A stretch of 64,000 nt of DNA from Temnothorax longispinosus (Eukaryota; Arthropoda; Insecta; Hymenoptera; Formicidae), in NCBI RefSeq assembly GCF_030848805.1, contig NW_027270121.1:186001-250000 (forward strand), written 5' to 3'. The notes below the pieces were generated by a model. The model was not told the origin of the DNA. It saw only the letters and a program-made list of their open reading frames with translations, and searched no databases. Made by a program: the position numbers and the translations under genes. This document shows, piece by piece, positions 31,065 to 41,633 of the stretch (within the stretch, counting starts at the first letter, position 1; each line of letters starts with the position of its first letter).

Positions 31065-31943
31065 TAAAGGTCAAGCTCGTGTGTGTCAAATAATAAATAG
31101 GTTGCCGGCCAATAACGAGCAATGTTAGACGTTAAAATTCAAAATTTATTAATGTAACATTACAAATGGTACGTTTCGGCAACACTGTGCCTTCCTCAGC
31201 CAATTTTAACAATTAATTGAAATGCCACGAATCATGTGTCAAGAGTAACAAATTTCCACATCAAAATTAACATACAGATAACATTGAGATCTAAATTATT
31301 ACATACTGATGAAGTCCTTAAAGTATTGACAAGGTGTATACTTGCTGAACAAAAATTCGGAATCGTTGTGTATCAATCTTAATTACACGTCGAATGATAA
31401 AATCCATGATTAATTCCTCAGTCGGCAGTGAGAACGAATCGAGTCAATCTGTGATTTTTTGTCCGTCACAATCAAGAGTCAATAATTACGATGAAAGTGT
31501 AAATGAGACCATAGCAAATTCGAGTTAGTAAAGTTTTCAGAAAGAACTGTATCGTGTCGAATCTTGTGTGTGACTCACAAAAAATCACAGATTGACTCGA
31601 TTCGTTCTCACTGCCGACTGAGGAATTAATCATGGATTTTATCATTCGACGTGTAATTAAGATTGATACACAACGATTCCGAATTTTTGTTCAGCAAGTA
31701 TACACCTTGTCAATACTTTAAGGACTTCATCAGTATGTAATAATTTAGATCTCAATGTTATCTGTATGTTAATTTTGATGTGGAAATTTGTTACTCTTGA
31801 CACATGATTCGTGGCATTTCAATTAATTGTTAAAATTGGCTGAGGAAGGCACAGTGTTGCCGAAACGTACCATTTGTAATGTTACATTAATAAATTTTGA
31901 ATTTTAACGTCTAACATTGCTCGTTATTGGCCGGCAACCTATT
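31065..31943. repeat. Large inverted repeat: 367-bp arms, 114-bp spacer, 13-bp flanking direct repeats
   Basis: 31096-31462 and 31577-31943 are near-perfect complements. Their outer ends read AATAGGTTGCCGGCC and the inner ends TGATTTTTTGT. The whole block, with 31 unpaired bases on the left, is flanked by direct repeats CAGTATTTTTAAT (31052-31064 and 31944-31956). There is no coding capacity. The 13-bp direct repeats are long for a cut-and-paste element and look more like target-primed insertion. It interrupts the Harbinger-like element. Confidence 0.8.
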
Positions 31944-32298
31944 CAGTATTTTTAATATTATGATAGTTACTATGTATGGCAATATACTTTTATTTTATAA
32001 TTTTATTTTGTTACGGCTTGTTTTTTTTTTGCAGAATAGATATAACTAAAGGTTGACATGTTTAACAGTATAAGACTGATATATAATTAAACTGATTATA
32101 TTAATGTTGAAATATAATTTCTATCAAACAATATTTTAAATATTTTATTTATTAGTTACATAACTCCATTACATTTAGTATACCTTAAATATAATATACC
32201 TTAAAAGATAAAGCGTAATTTTTCGAATCTATATAATTCCACTATAATTACTATTATAATTATGGTAAATTGCAATGATTTGAATGTGGAATACTTTT

Positions 32299-32721
32299 TT
32301 ATGGTCGTATTAACGCTTTTCTTAATGGAAAATTCTCTGATAAGTATCGTTTTATATGATTCCGTACATTTGTACCATCCATAGAATCTTTTTCCGTATT
32401 AGTCGTAGGTCTTGGTTGTGGTTCTAGTTGTTCAACTTCTTGTAACCATTGTGTAAAAAATCTCTTTTTTTTTTTTTCAACAAAATTATGTAATACGCAA
32501 CAGGTTGCAATAATTTCTGGTGCAAAACTAAAATCGCAGTTAATTTTGTGTAATATTCTCCATCTAGCTTTTAATCGACCAAGTGCCATTTCTACAGATA
32601 CTCGAGCAGAATTTAAATATACATTGAAAGATTCTTCTTCTGCTGACAGTGAACCTAATTGTAAGGAAAGGACACTAATAAGAATACCGATCCAGAAAAA
32701 AACCCAGACCCACACACACAT
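32299..32721 (-). pseudogene. PIF/Harbinger transposase (HARBI1-like), C-terminal fragment
   Basis: The end of a DDE-type (DDE_Tnp_4) transposase: FNVYLNSARVSVEMALGRLK followed by ARWRILHKINCDF and ATCCVLHNFVE, the conserved block around the catalytic glutamate. The terminal segment is basic. The first 25 residues of the open frame (MCVWVWVFFWIG) come from a CA-rich intron-like or junction sequence and are not family-like. The N-terminal two thirds are missing; weak traces occur to 32935. A poly(T) tract at 32462-32478 encodes an unusual Lys run. Confidence 0.75.
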
Positions 32722-33014
32722 TCTTGGATATTTTTTATATATTAAGATGTTACTAGTTCTTTCTTACACTGTAATGTCAAAATTCAATTCTTTTTTATTT
32801 TCTGACTGCTCTTCCCATTACAAAATAATGTTCATAAATCACCTACATTTTTGTCTAAAAGATATTGGAGTCATTCCAGCCCAAAACATTGCATTGTTAA
32901 CACAATTGACTGTAACTCCTAAAGTATTCATATAAAACATTTCTTATCAAATTTAAATTTCAGACACCCCAAGCTATGTAACGCCACTGTTAACAGATAA
33001 CCAATACCAATGAA

Positions 33015-33245
33015 GAGTTTAGGTTGGAGGCAACTCGTGTAGTCCGACGTAATCTCGCGTAGTCCCACGTAATCACGTGTAATCTCGCGTAGTGCCACGT
33101 AATCACGTGTAATCTCGCGTAGTCCCACGTAATCACGCGTAGTCGGCGTAGTCCCGCGTAATCTCGCGTAGTCTCACGAACTCTCGAGTAATCTCTCGTA
33201 GTCCCATGTAGTCCAGCGTAATCCAAGTAATCCCATAGTCTTCTG
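33015..33245. repeat. 'cgtagtcccacgtaatc' minisatellite, copy 2
   Basis: About 18 short units alternating cgtagtccca and cgtaatcacg or cgtaatctcg. The minus-strand frame gives a repetitive 'GLREITRDY' peptide that is an artefact. It lies immediately 5' of the truncated Polinton polymerase and may have caused or filled that breakpoint. Confidence 0.8.
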
Positions 33246-33263
33246 TACGCCCAAAACTTGAGT

Positions 33264-36200
33264 GGGGGCCCCCTCGAAATAAACACAATGTTTAATGGCG
33301 AATTTGTTGCGGGTGACAAACGCGCAAATAAAAGTATCGCAACGAGAAATAGTGAACACTTTCGTGAGTCTGATCTGTGTGAGTGGTACAAGCGACACGT
33401 CATCGAGCCTATCTTAGCAAAGCTGGAGGAATTCCAGGAACGTGATAGCGGATGGGCGTTGTCGCGTATACTCAATTTAACGGTAAATGTGAACAAATAC
33501 AATCCATTGCACGCGGGGTGTTTTGTGGAAATACCGCGAGAAATTAAAAAGAAGAGAGCGGTGATAAACGTGTGATCATTGAGCAATGCATGTTTCGCAT
33601 GGTCAGTGGTGGCTGCTCTGTATCCAGCCCAAAGAAATGCCGACCGGAAATCGTCGTATCCTCATTACACGTCGGTGCTAGATCTTACGGACATTGAGTT
33701 TCCAATAACGTTGGATCAAATTAAAAATTTTGAAAATCACAACAACATCTCTATCAACGTGTACGGCATCGGCATCGAGAAAAAAACAAGGAACTTGCAA
33801 TTCTACCAATACGCCTCACCGATCAAAAAATGGGCAGACATGTAAATCTGCTGTACATACATGACGACAACGTGGGAAATTTTGCATGGATTAAGAACCT
33901 ATCTCGCCTCGTGAGCTCGCAAATCAACAGACACCATGGTCGGAAATACTTTTGTGATCGTTGAGTATACATCCTAATAAATAATATAAATAATTCATAC
34001 GTAAAAGATATAAAAAAATTTCATTATTTACAGATGTTTGCATTATTTCTACACGAGCGAGAAATTGGAAGCCCACACCGTCGACTGTCAGGAGATGAAC
34101 GACTGCGCGATCAAGTTACCGAGCGATAACGACAAGTGGTTGGCCTTTAAAAATCACAACAGGAAGGAACGAGTTCCATTTATTGTATACGCCGACCTGG
34201 AATGTACCCTGGAGAAGATGGAAGCGGATCCGGAAACGTCCAGGTACACATATCAGCATCATCACGTATTTAGCATAGGGTACTACGTGCGTTTCTCGTA
34301 CGACGACTTATTATCAATGTATCGGTTTCGTCGCGATAAGGATTGCGTCGCGTGGTTTGCCGAGGAGCTAAGACGTTTAGCTCACGATGTAAAGACCATC
34401 TTGTCCACTAATATACCCATGGCAGATTTCACACGAGACGGGTGGGAAAAGTTTAACAGCGCAACGCACTGTCGCGTGTGCAAAAAACCGACGACATGCG
34501 AGTACGCGACCATTGTCACCTGACCGGTTGATACAGAGGTCCCGCGCATTCTGATTGTAACTTAAATTATAAAGATTCGCATTGCATTCCCATAGTGTTT
34601 CATAATTTATCGGGATACGATGCACATTTTATTATAACGGAAATAGCAACAGCGTACGAAGGACATGTAGACTTACTCCCAATCACAAAAGAAAAATACA
34701 TTTTGTTTACAAAAAACGTTCAAAGTACCGAAGATAAAGATAAGAAAACTTGCGTCAAATTGCGATTTATCGATTCGTACAAGTTTCTCACCGTTAGTCT
34801 CGACAAATTGGCATCTTATCTCAGCAAGGATAAACTGCGAATATTGCAACGCGAATTTTGTAAATTATCCGCAGAAAATTTTGATTTGCTGACAAGAAAA
34901 GGCGTATTTCCATATGAATACATTGACTGCGTCGAAAAGTTGGAGGACTTGTGTTTACCACCGCGCGACTCGTTTTACAGTTCATTGACAGGTGACACCG
35001 TATCCGAGAGCGATTACGCACACGCCGTCAACGTCTGGCAGTGGTTCTCCATTCGAACGCTCGGTGACTACAGCGATTTATATCTCAAAACCGATGTCTT
35101 GCTGTTGGCCGATATCTTTAAAAATTTTCGCGATAGTTGCGTCGCGAGTTATGGACTCGATCCCGCGTATTATTATACTCTACCGGGTTTTACGTGGGAT
35201 GCTATGTTAAAGCATACGCGTATCAATTTCGAACTGCTCACCGACATTGACATGGTCATGTTTATCGAACGAGGTATACGCGGCGGTTTGATTCAATGTT
35301 CAAACAGATATGCGCTGGCTAACAACAAGTACATGCAGTCGTATGATCCATCGAAACCGTCGTCGTACCTGATGTATTTCGACGTAAACAACCTGTACGG
35401 CTGGGCAATGAATCAACTATTGCCATACGCAGATTTTCAATGGGTCGACGACGTAACCGATTTTAATGTTATGGATGTCGCGTTGGATTCCTCGATAGGC
35501 TACATTCTCGAAGTCGACTTGGAGTATCCGCAACATCTTCGCGACGCACACACTGACCTACCGTTCTGTCCGACGCGCCATAAGCCACCCGGCAAGCGGC
35601 AGGACAAACTCCTCACAACACTATACGATAAGAAACGTTATGTACGTAATACATTATCGCAACCTGCAGCAGTGTACTCGTCACGGTCTCCGTATATCAA
35701 AGATTCACCGCATATTGAAATTCGCGCAATCTCCATGGCTTCGCGATTATATAGACCTCAATACGAAATTTAGAACATTGGCCAAGAATGATTTCGAGAA
35801 AAATTTATACAAATTGATGAACAATGCAGTGTTTGGCAAAACCACGGAAAATGTGCGCAATCACGTTGACGTGCGACTCGTGACTCATTGAGAGGGTAGA
35901 TACGGTGCGGAGGCAATGATCGCGAAACTAAATTTTCATAGCCGAAGCGTCTTTTCGGAGAATTTAGTAGCAATAAAAATGCGAAAATTCGAGGTGAAGT
36001 TCGACAAACCAATCTACGTAGGTATGTGCATCTTCGATATATCCAAGACATGTTTGTACGAATTTCATCACGGGTACATGTTACCGTTGTGTCGCGACAA
36101 GTGTAAAGTCACGTACCCCGATACGGACAGTCCCATTTATCACATCAAGTGCGACGATGTGTATGATATCATGAAGCGCCACATTAATAGATTTGACACT

Positions 36201-36590
36201 AGCGATTATGCGATCAATAATGCGTACGGTATCCTATTCGTCAATAAAAAAGTTCCGGGTTTAATGGAAGACGAAAACAACGGTGCGATAATGACCGAAT
36301 TCGTCGGGCTTAGAGCAAAAATGTACGCCTTGCGAGTAGACGGTAAGAAAGATACGAAAAAGGCTAAAGGTGTTAAGAGTAACGTCGTAGCCAGGTCGAT
36401 AACGTTCGACGATTACACGCGGTGTCTGCGCGAAATTGAAATGACGCGACAGCAGGCTTGCATAAGATCCAAACAACACGAGGTATACACCGTGTCCAAA
36501 ACGAAAAGAAACTTCTTTAGGCACGGTAGTGAGAGTTCGATTCGCGACACGAAAAAGTGTAACGGAAGTGAAACTTCTTTGGTACGGTAG
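33264..36590 (+). pseudogene. Polinton/Maverick protein-primed DNA polymerase B, broken
   Basis: The replicative polymerase of Polinton/adintovirus-type elements (protein-primed family B). Segments in order: 33264-33575 (GDKRANKS ... NLTVNVNKYNP); 33579-33845 (CFAWSVVAALYPA); 33846-33960; a 73-bp intron-like gap (33961-34033); 34034-34523 (exonuclease start VYADLECT); 34595-35773 (FHNLSGYDAHF, LKTDVLLLADIF, then DVNNLYGWAM); 35640-35891 (KNLYKLMNNAVFGKT); and 35916-36590 (degenerate YPDTDSPIYH where family members have the catalytic Asp pair). There are at least five frame breaks. The intron donor is TT instead of GT. The N-terminus is missing. The 3' end dissolves into a tandem array from 36513. 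Confidence 0.9.
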
Positions 36591-36925
36591 TAAGTTCGAT
36601 TGTGCGACACGAAAAGTGTAACGAAAATTTGACCAATAGGCGTACGGCGTTGGCGAGACGGTTCTTCTTCTGGCATGGTAGTAAGTTCGATTATGCGACA
36701 CGAAAAGTGTAACGAAAATTTGACCAATAGGCGTACGAAATGAAACTTCTTTGGTACAGTAGTAAGTTCGATTGTGCGACACGAAAAAACGTCAGGAAAT
36801 AGTGTTACGAAAATTCGACCAACAGGCGTACAAAGTGAAATTCCTTTTGGATCGGTAAATAAATTCGATTTTGCGACTCGAAAACGCGTCACGAAAATTC
36901 GATCAGGCGTACGGCACTGGCAAGA
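36513..36925. repeat. ~110-bp tandem array at the end of the polymerase gene
   Basis: Four or more units carry 'gaaacttctttggtacggtag', 'taagttcgattgtgcgacacg' and 'tgaccaataggcgtacg'. The first unit begins inside the polymerase frame, so the array probably arose by local duplication from its 3' end. Spacer sequence to 37110 contains no gene. Confidence 0.75.
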
Positions 36926-37111
36926 CGGATATAGTGAGAACTGCGTGTAACACTATATTTTCGAGTTGCGGGCGGTTTGGAGTGACTAATTCCGTTGCAT
37001 TGTTTTTGTATTAATTTCAGAAAAGTTATGGCAAAGCCTTGCCTTCAGAAGTTTCATTTCTAACGCGCGTGGCGACCACGCGTTCATTTTTTTTTATTTT
37101 GTAATAAGTTT

Positions 37112-38053
37112 TTACAATACATTATTCTTGTGTATCCATGAATTGTGTGAATTATCAAATCTTAACCACTTTACATAAACCTCATCCCCCCTTTTGCGCA
37201 AAAATTTTTCAACAAGATACACGTTAGGATTAGCAACGCGATGTAACTCGTATTCGTAGAAGCCGCCGGCGACGAGTTTTCCACAGGAATCTTCCAACAG
37301 ATACGTCACGGGATTAGTTTTCTGCACTTTGACGATTCTAAACACCTCCGTGGTCCAATTTGGCGTGTATCCTTTCTCGAAGATTGTCTTGAATTTACTC
37401 ACGCGTAAACCGAGTCGCCCACTTTGAATCGCGCGGGAGCAGCGATTTTTACGTGGCTGTACACTGTTGTTAGGAGCTTGTCGGCGATCGCGGGGGTAAC
37501 ATCGATGGGTCGCATGCCGATAGTTCGATGCTTTCGCGTTGTAATCCGATACGAGACCCGACAGCGAGTTGATCCATTTGTAATTTTCATTGCGCATAAA
37601 CATTTTCCACATGTCGTTCTTGAGCGTGCGATTAAATCGTTCGACGACTGATGCCTTCATTACGAAATAGGTCGAATAGTGATTGATATTATGTTTCTTC
37701 AAGAGTTTCTGCACGTTGGCGTTGTAAAATTGTTTCCCCTTGTCAGTCTGCAGATTTTTCGGACATCTTCCACCGTCTCGAATTATTTTTGCAATCGCCG
37801 TAGTAACCTCGGGTCCGCTCTTGGCCTTGAGCGGTACGGCCCATGCGTGCTTGCTCAGCACATCGATAACGGTGAGTATGTAGTGGTAGCCTCTGTTGAA
37901 TCGCGTGTATGAACGCATCTCGACTACATCCGCCTGCCACAGGTCATCGTATCCGCTCACTATGACGCGTCTTCGCGAAAAATTTCTTCTCGCAGGAGCG
38001 TGTAATTCTTCCACCAGCCGCCGTTTCTCAGCTGATTGCTTCTTACTAGCCAT
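37112..38053 (-). pseudogene. Polinton integrase (retroviral-type, with chromodomain-like end)
   Basis: It inserts element DNA into the chromosome. The 313-codon frame reads DLWQADVVEM (first catalytic Asp), ILTVIDVLSKHAWAVPLKAK, LQTDKGKQFYN (second Asp) and VVERFNRTLK (catalytic Glu), so the DDE triad is present. The C-terminus (YLVEKFLRKRGDEVYVKWL ... SWI) is chromodomain-like. Although the frame is open throughout, about 40 residues around 37400-37520 make sense only in another frame (HRTIGMRPIDVTP, ARFKVGDSV). Two compensating frameshifts therefore bracket that stretch. It is convergent with the polymerase. Confidence 0.85.
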
Positions 38054-38084
38054 GACGATGGCGCGATCAGATGTACGTTTTTAT

Positions 38085-39665
38085 CTATTTGCGATGATTT
38101 GCAATTACATCTTGAATCATCTTTTGAAATTTGTTTAGGGTAATTTGCATATTATTTTGGAATGCGACCATCTTTCTCTCGATTTCATCATGCCGATTTT
38201 TCAAAATTTGCACGCTCTGCTGCACGTAGCGTTTGTTGGCGGCATCGCCATCATCTACAGGCGGCGCTATTCGTCGAATCTTACGCGATTTCGCGTTAAA
38301 GTCGGTGGCGACCATGCAAAGAGCGTTATCGCGCATGTAATTTCTGATTAATCTGCTCCATTGATAGTACGGTTCCGCACCGCCTCTTCCAAGCGATATA
38401 CCAAATTTGTTGATCGGCATTTCGATGTTGATTGAACGACTTGCCGACGCGCGGTTTAATTTATAATAAGTCCAGCCTCGCGAAGTTCCTCGATAATTAA
38501 TCGACAGGATCTCGTTATCGTGACCGGTGTGACCCGCTATTCGCGAAGCTTCGAGCAATCGGAGACGATCTACAAGCTCGTTGGGATCGTCCCAATGAAC
38601 ATAGACGATCTTGTTGTCGTTTAATGTCATGGCACGCGGTATACCTTTTCCAGTTTTTTTACCCGAAATCGACGATGCAATTATATGGTCGATGTTGTTG
38701 CCGTTTAATGTCATGGCACGCGGTATACCTTTTCCAGCTTTTTTACCCGAAATCAACGGCCCGATTATTTGTGTGTATTTGTATCCCCTGTTGCCATTTA
38801 TTTGAGAGTGAGCATCATAATTGCGTTTATGAGCATTCGTCATCAACAGAATGCTCTTGTACGCTTGCATATCGTCCTCCGTGTAGATATCGACATCGGG
38901 ATATTTCTTAAAGATCAACTCGTAAAGACCGCGTGTGCCATTGTATCGTATGCCGTCGATAATTATCTTGTCCGCGTGGTTCACGTCAAAACGTTTATTA
39001 CCGAGCATCATTCCATCGTTGCTGAAATAAACGCCGTACTTGGTGTCTATACCGCTTTCTTCATCGCCGCTCAGAACTGCCCCGACGTACTTTTGGCTCA
39101 ATGGACCCAATTCATCTCGCAACGTTTCTTGACCCTCAGGTGTTTGCAAGTTCTGTCGAACGTACGTCACGAGTGGGTCATTCGTGGTTTCGAAAACATC
39201 TTTGTTTGCGAGTGATTTGAGCATTGCGGGTTGTACGGAAGGCTCAGAAGTTATCAGTGGTTCATTCAATGGACCTTTCGATCGTTTCGGTTTACGCGGT
39301 TGTAAAATTTTGGTTATTTCGCTCAAATTAGATGGCACATTTATTGATCGTTTCAACGTAACCGGAGTTGAAGCCATTACAGAGTCGTTAAACGAGGCGT
39401 TTGGTCGTTGTCGTTTGAGCTTCGGCTCTTCGTCTTCCCACGCCGTTTCATTCTCAATCTTTGACACATCAGATTCTTTGCCAACAGTGTTTTCAGCAAT
39501 CTGCCTTAGAGGCTCGATGATGGGCTTAAAGTGTCTCTCTAACGCGATATCTTCCTTTATTTTACCAATTTTCAAGGCGTGATACTTTTTGCGAATCGAA
39601 TTGCTCGTTTTCGCAATTTGATTTGCTATCCTCTCGCGCTCTCTAATCTCCTTGCTGCTGTCCAT
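38085..39665 (-). CDS. Polinton-associated protein of DUF8207 type (526 aa)
   Basis: One uninterrupted frame from ATG 39665 (MDSSKEIRERERIANQIAK). The N-terminus is basic and coiled-coil-like (SNSIRKKYHALK). The middle is Lys/Pro-rich. The C-terminal half is globular and contains YGVYFSNDGMMLGNKRFDV, GTRGLYELIFKKYP and IYTEDDMQAYKSIL. This block recurs in proteins linked to insect Polintons and, to my knowledge, carries a DUF8207-type label; its role is unknown, possibly structural. An internal in-frame duplication of 84 bp (28 residues, ISGKK.GKGIPRAMTLN) lies at 38600-38770. It is the only large Polinton gene here without a break. Confidence 0.7.
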   Translation of the reverse strand: MDSSKEIRERERIANQIAKTSNSIRKKYHALKIGKIKEDIALERHFKPIIEPLRQIAENTVGKESDVSKIENETAWEDEEPKLKRQRPNASFNDSVMASTPVTLKRSINVPSNLSEITKILQPRKPKRSKGPLNEPLITSEPSVQPAMLKSLANKDVFETTNDPLVTYVRQNLQTPEGQETLRDELGPLSQKYVGAVLSGDEESGIDTKYGVYFSNDGMMLGNKRFDVNHADKIIIDGIRYNGTRGLYELIFKKYPDVDIYTEDDMQAYKSILLMTNAHKRNYDAHSQINGNRGYKYTQIIGPLISGKKAGKGIPRAMTLNGNNIDHIIASSISGKKTGKGIPRAMTLNDNKIVYVHWDDPNELVDRLRLLEASRIAGHTGHDNEILSINYRGTSRGWTYYKLNRASASRSINIEMPINKFGISLGRGGAEPYYQWSRLIRNYMRDNALCMVATDFNAKSRKIRRIAPPVDDGDAANKRYVQQSVQILKNRHDEIERKMVAFQNNMQITLNKFQKMIQDVIANHRK

Positions 39666-39954
39666 GTTGCGATAATGTTGTTTAATCGACGCGTCGACAA
39701 CAACTAACCACGTTTCGGTATCGCAAAGTTGTTAAATCCTTTTCTGTATCGGCCGTTCGAAAGCGCGCTGTCCTTGTCTCGCGTACGTCTGACAGAGATA
39801 AAAGCAGTCGACGCATAGAAAGTCATCACTTTCATCACTTTCATAGTTCGGTACCTACGAGCGATTATTGTCAAGCGTCATTTCTTCTTGCTCACTGTTA
39901 TGAAAAAATAAAAATGTTTACTTCGCGAAAGCTAATATTTGTTTTGACGCTCCG

Positions 39955-40441
39955 CAATTCGTCTCAAATTCGCGATGTAGTAGAAATACGGAGCGAGAAA
40001 ATGGAATGGGCCGCGCTGTTAAACGGATAGCGGTTCGATTTTTGCGTCAGCGACGTTCTCCGTCAGCTCCTCTTTCTTCACCGCGGTTCGTCTCGAATTC
40101 GCGATGTAGTAGAAATACGGAGCGAGAAAATGGGCTGGGCCGCGCTGTTGAACGGATAGCGGTTCGATTTTCGCGTCAGCGACGCTCTCCGTCGGTTCCT
40201 CTTTCTTCACCGCAGTCAAGCTCAAGTTGTCAACGATCTTTTTCAGCGGCCCGATGAGAGGTTTAAAGTGCGTGTTCAACTCAATGTCCTTCTCGATCTT
40301 ACCGGTCTTCAAAGCGCGAGGTTTCTTGCGAATCGAATTACTCGTTTTCGCAATACCTTTCACGATTTTCTCGCGCTTGCGAATATTCTCACTTTCGTCG
40401 ATCGCAGCCATCGCAAAGAAAAAAACAAAGCAGAGTATCAA
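39955..40441 (-). pseudogene. Truncated paralogue of the DUF8207-type protein
   Basis: ATG at 40411 region or upstream; SNSIRKKPRALKTGKIE and HFKPLIGPLKKIV match the N-terminus of the gene at 38085-39665. It then diverges into a 129-bp (43-residue) tandem duplication containing TAVKKEE..TE.VADAKIEPLSV. The C-terminal domain is absent. The 120 bases upstream of both copies (39666-39785 and 40442-40565) are also nearly identical, so gene and promoter were duplicated together. Confidence 0.7.
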
Positions 40442-40565
40442 TCTCTCTCTGTAACGCTAACGTTGTTCAATCGACGCGTCGACAACAACTAACCACGTTT
40501 CGGTATCGCAAAGTCGTTAAATCCTTTTCTGTATCGACCATTCGAAATCGCGCTGTCCTTGTCTA

Positions 40566-41310
40566 TCACTACGAATCCGTACCTACTTTTGTTGCCAACA
40601 CGTATGACACAATTTACTGAAATCATCGTAAGACATCTGTGTTTACGTGATCGTTGTATGTGTTTCAGATTGATACCATCCTGTTTAAACATAATCAGTA
40701 AATTCGCGTTCACCAACTTTATATGTTCGGGCGCGGAGCAGATTTTCACGCCGAACTGAGGTTGCCGGGATCGCTCAGAGAGAACAAGAGGGATAACAGG
40801 CGGAAGCGAGAAAATGCAAAGCGTAATGAAGCAAGGAGCGAGGAGCGAGGAAGTCCAGATTCAGATCTGGCTGAAGCACACACGTAGGGCAAAATAAGGC
40901 ACCGTTTTAGTACTTTAGTTACTCCAGTGGCACCGTGTATTTTAATTAGCAGTTCGTGGCGCTTACAAAGTTCCCGCGACACTTGCTTTGATTTCACACA
41001 GTATAGATGTACAGATAAGATGCTTCGGTATTTTCGCATACGTCTGACAAAGATAGAAAGTGTCAACGTCTGCGTGCCGGCCCATTGCAAAGTATTTTTT
41101 TATCGTATCCTGCTTGTCGCACGCCACGTCATTAAAGATAAAAATAGAATTCGGGGCGCCTCGCTCGGCGGAATGACGTCACTGTTATTCGAGAACGTAA
41201 AGTAGCCAATCTCTTCTATCGGTGTTAGTATATTCTCCAAATATCGATATTTCGGTTGTTGCAACGATTTCGAGTACACATACACGTTCTCGAAACGCCG
41301 AGCAGTTAAA
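40566..41310. other. Intergenic region between the leftward and rightward Polinton genes
   Basis: No convincing gene. It is the divergent spacer between the minus-strand set and the plus-strand capsid block and ends in the promoter at 41311. Confidence 0.4.
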
Positions 41311-41343
41311 GTATATAAGTGCGGGAATATCTCATTCCCGCAC
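41311..41343 (+). promoter_or_regulatory. TATA box followed by a perfect hairpin, upstream of the capsid block
   Basis: GTATATAAG at 41311-41319 is a good TATA element. It is followed directly by GTGCGGGAAT-atctc-ATTCCCGCAC (41319-41343), a 10-bp perfect stem with a 5-base loop. The first start codon of the block lies at 41409. The hairpin would lie around the expected transcription start and could act at DNA or RNA level; that role is inference. Confidence 0.5.
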
Positions 41344-41408
41344 GGGTTCGAGTGGGGAATTTCTCGCGTGGGGAATTGGCCATTTGTCGCACAGATGGCG
41401 CGCGCGTA

Positions 41409-41633
41409 ATGGGCCACTTTCCACGCACGTGTGATTTAAAGAACATTCTACTACGACAGTTTTATAATCACATAGATTATTTGTGGGATAAGCTTCCCGA
41501 ACATATCAAGGCAGATTCGGAGGTTCAGCAATATCGGTGCTGTTTAATACATTATAATTTGCCGTGTCAGCAAACGCACATCGACGGTCCGCCGCCGTTG
41601 ATAAAAAACTGCGGCGAATGCCGCCGAAGATAG
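41409..41633 (+). CDS. Small Cys/His-containing Polinton protein (74 aa)
   Basis: ATG 41409 chosen because the upstream part of the open frame overlaps the promoter hairpin. It reads LLRQFYNHIDYLWDKLPEHI, then a CC...HYNLPCQQTHIDGPPP...CGEC pattern that could bind zinc. Its stop overlaps the start of the next frame by 16 bases. It occurs at the head of the structural block; function is unknown. Confidence 0.5.
   Translation: MGHFPRTCDLKNILLRQFYNHIDYLWDKLPEHIKADSEVQQYRCCLIHYNLPCQQTHIDGPPPLIKNCGECRRR

Noticed and set aside
32928..33586. Minus-strand frames with GLREITRDY repeats
   Set aside because: Translation of a 12-13-bp minisatellite.
36261..36892. Minus-strand frames of 159-173 codons with repeated RTYY motifs
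   Set aside because: Antisense of the polymerase end and of its tandem array.
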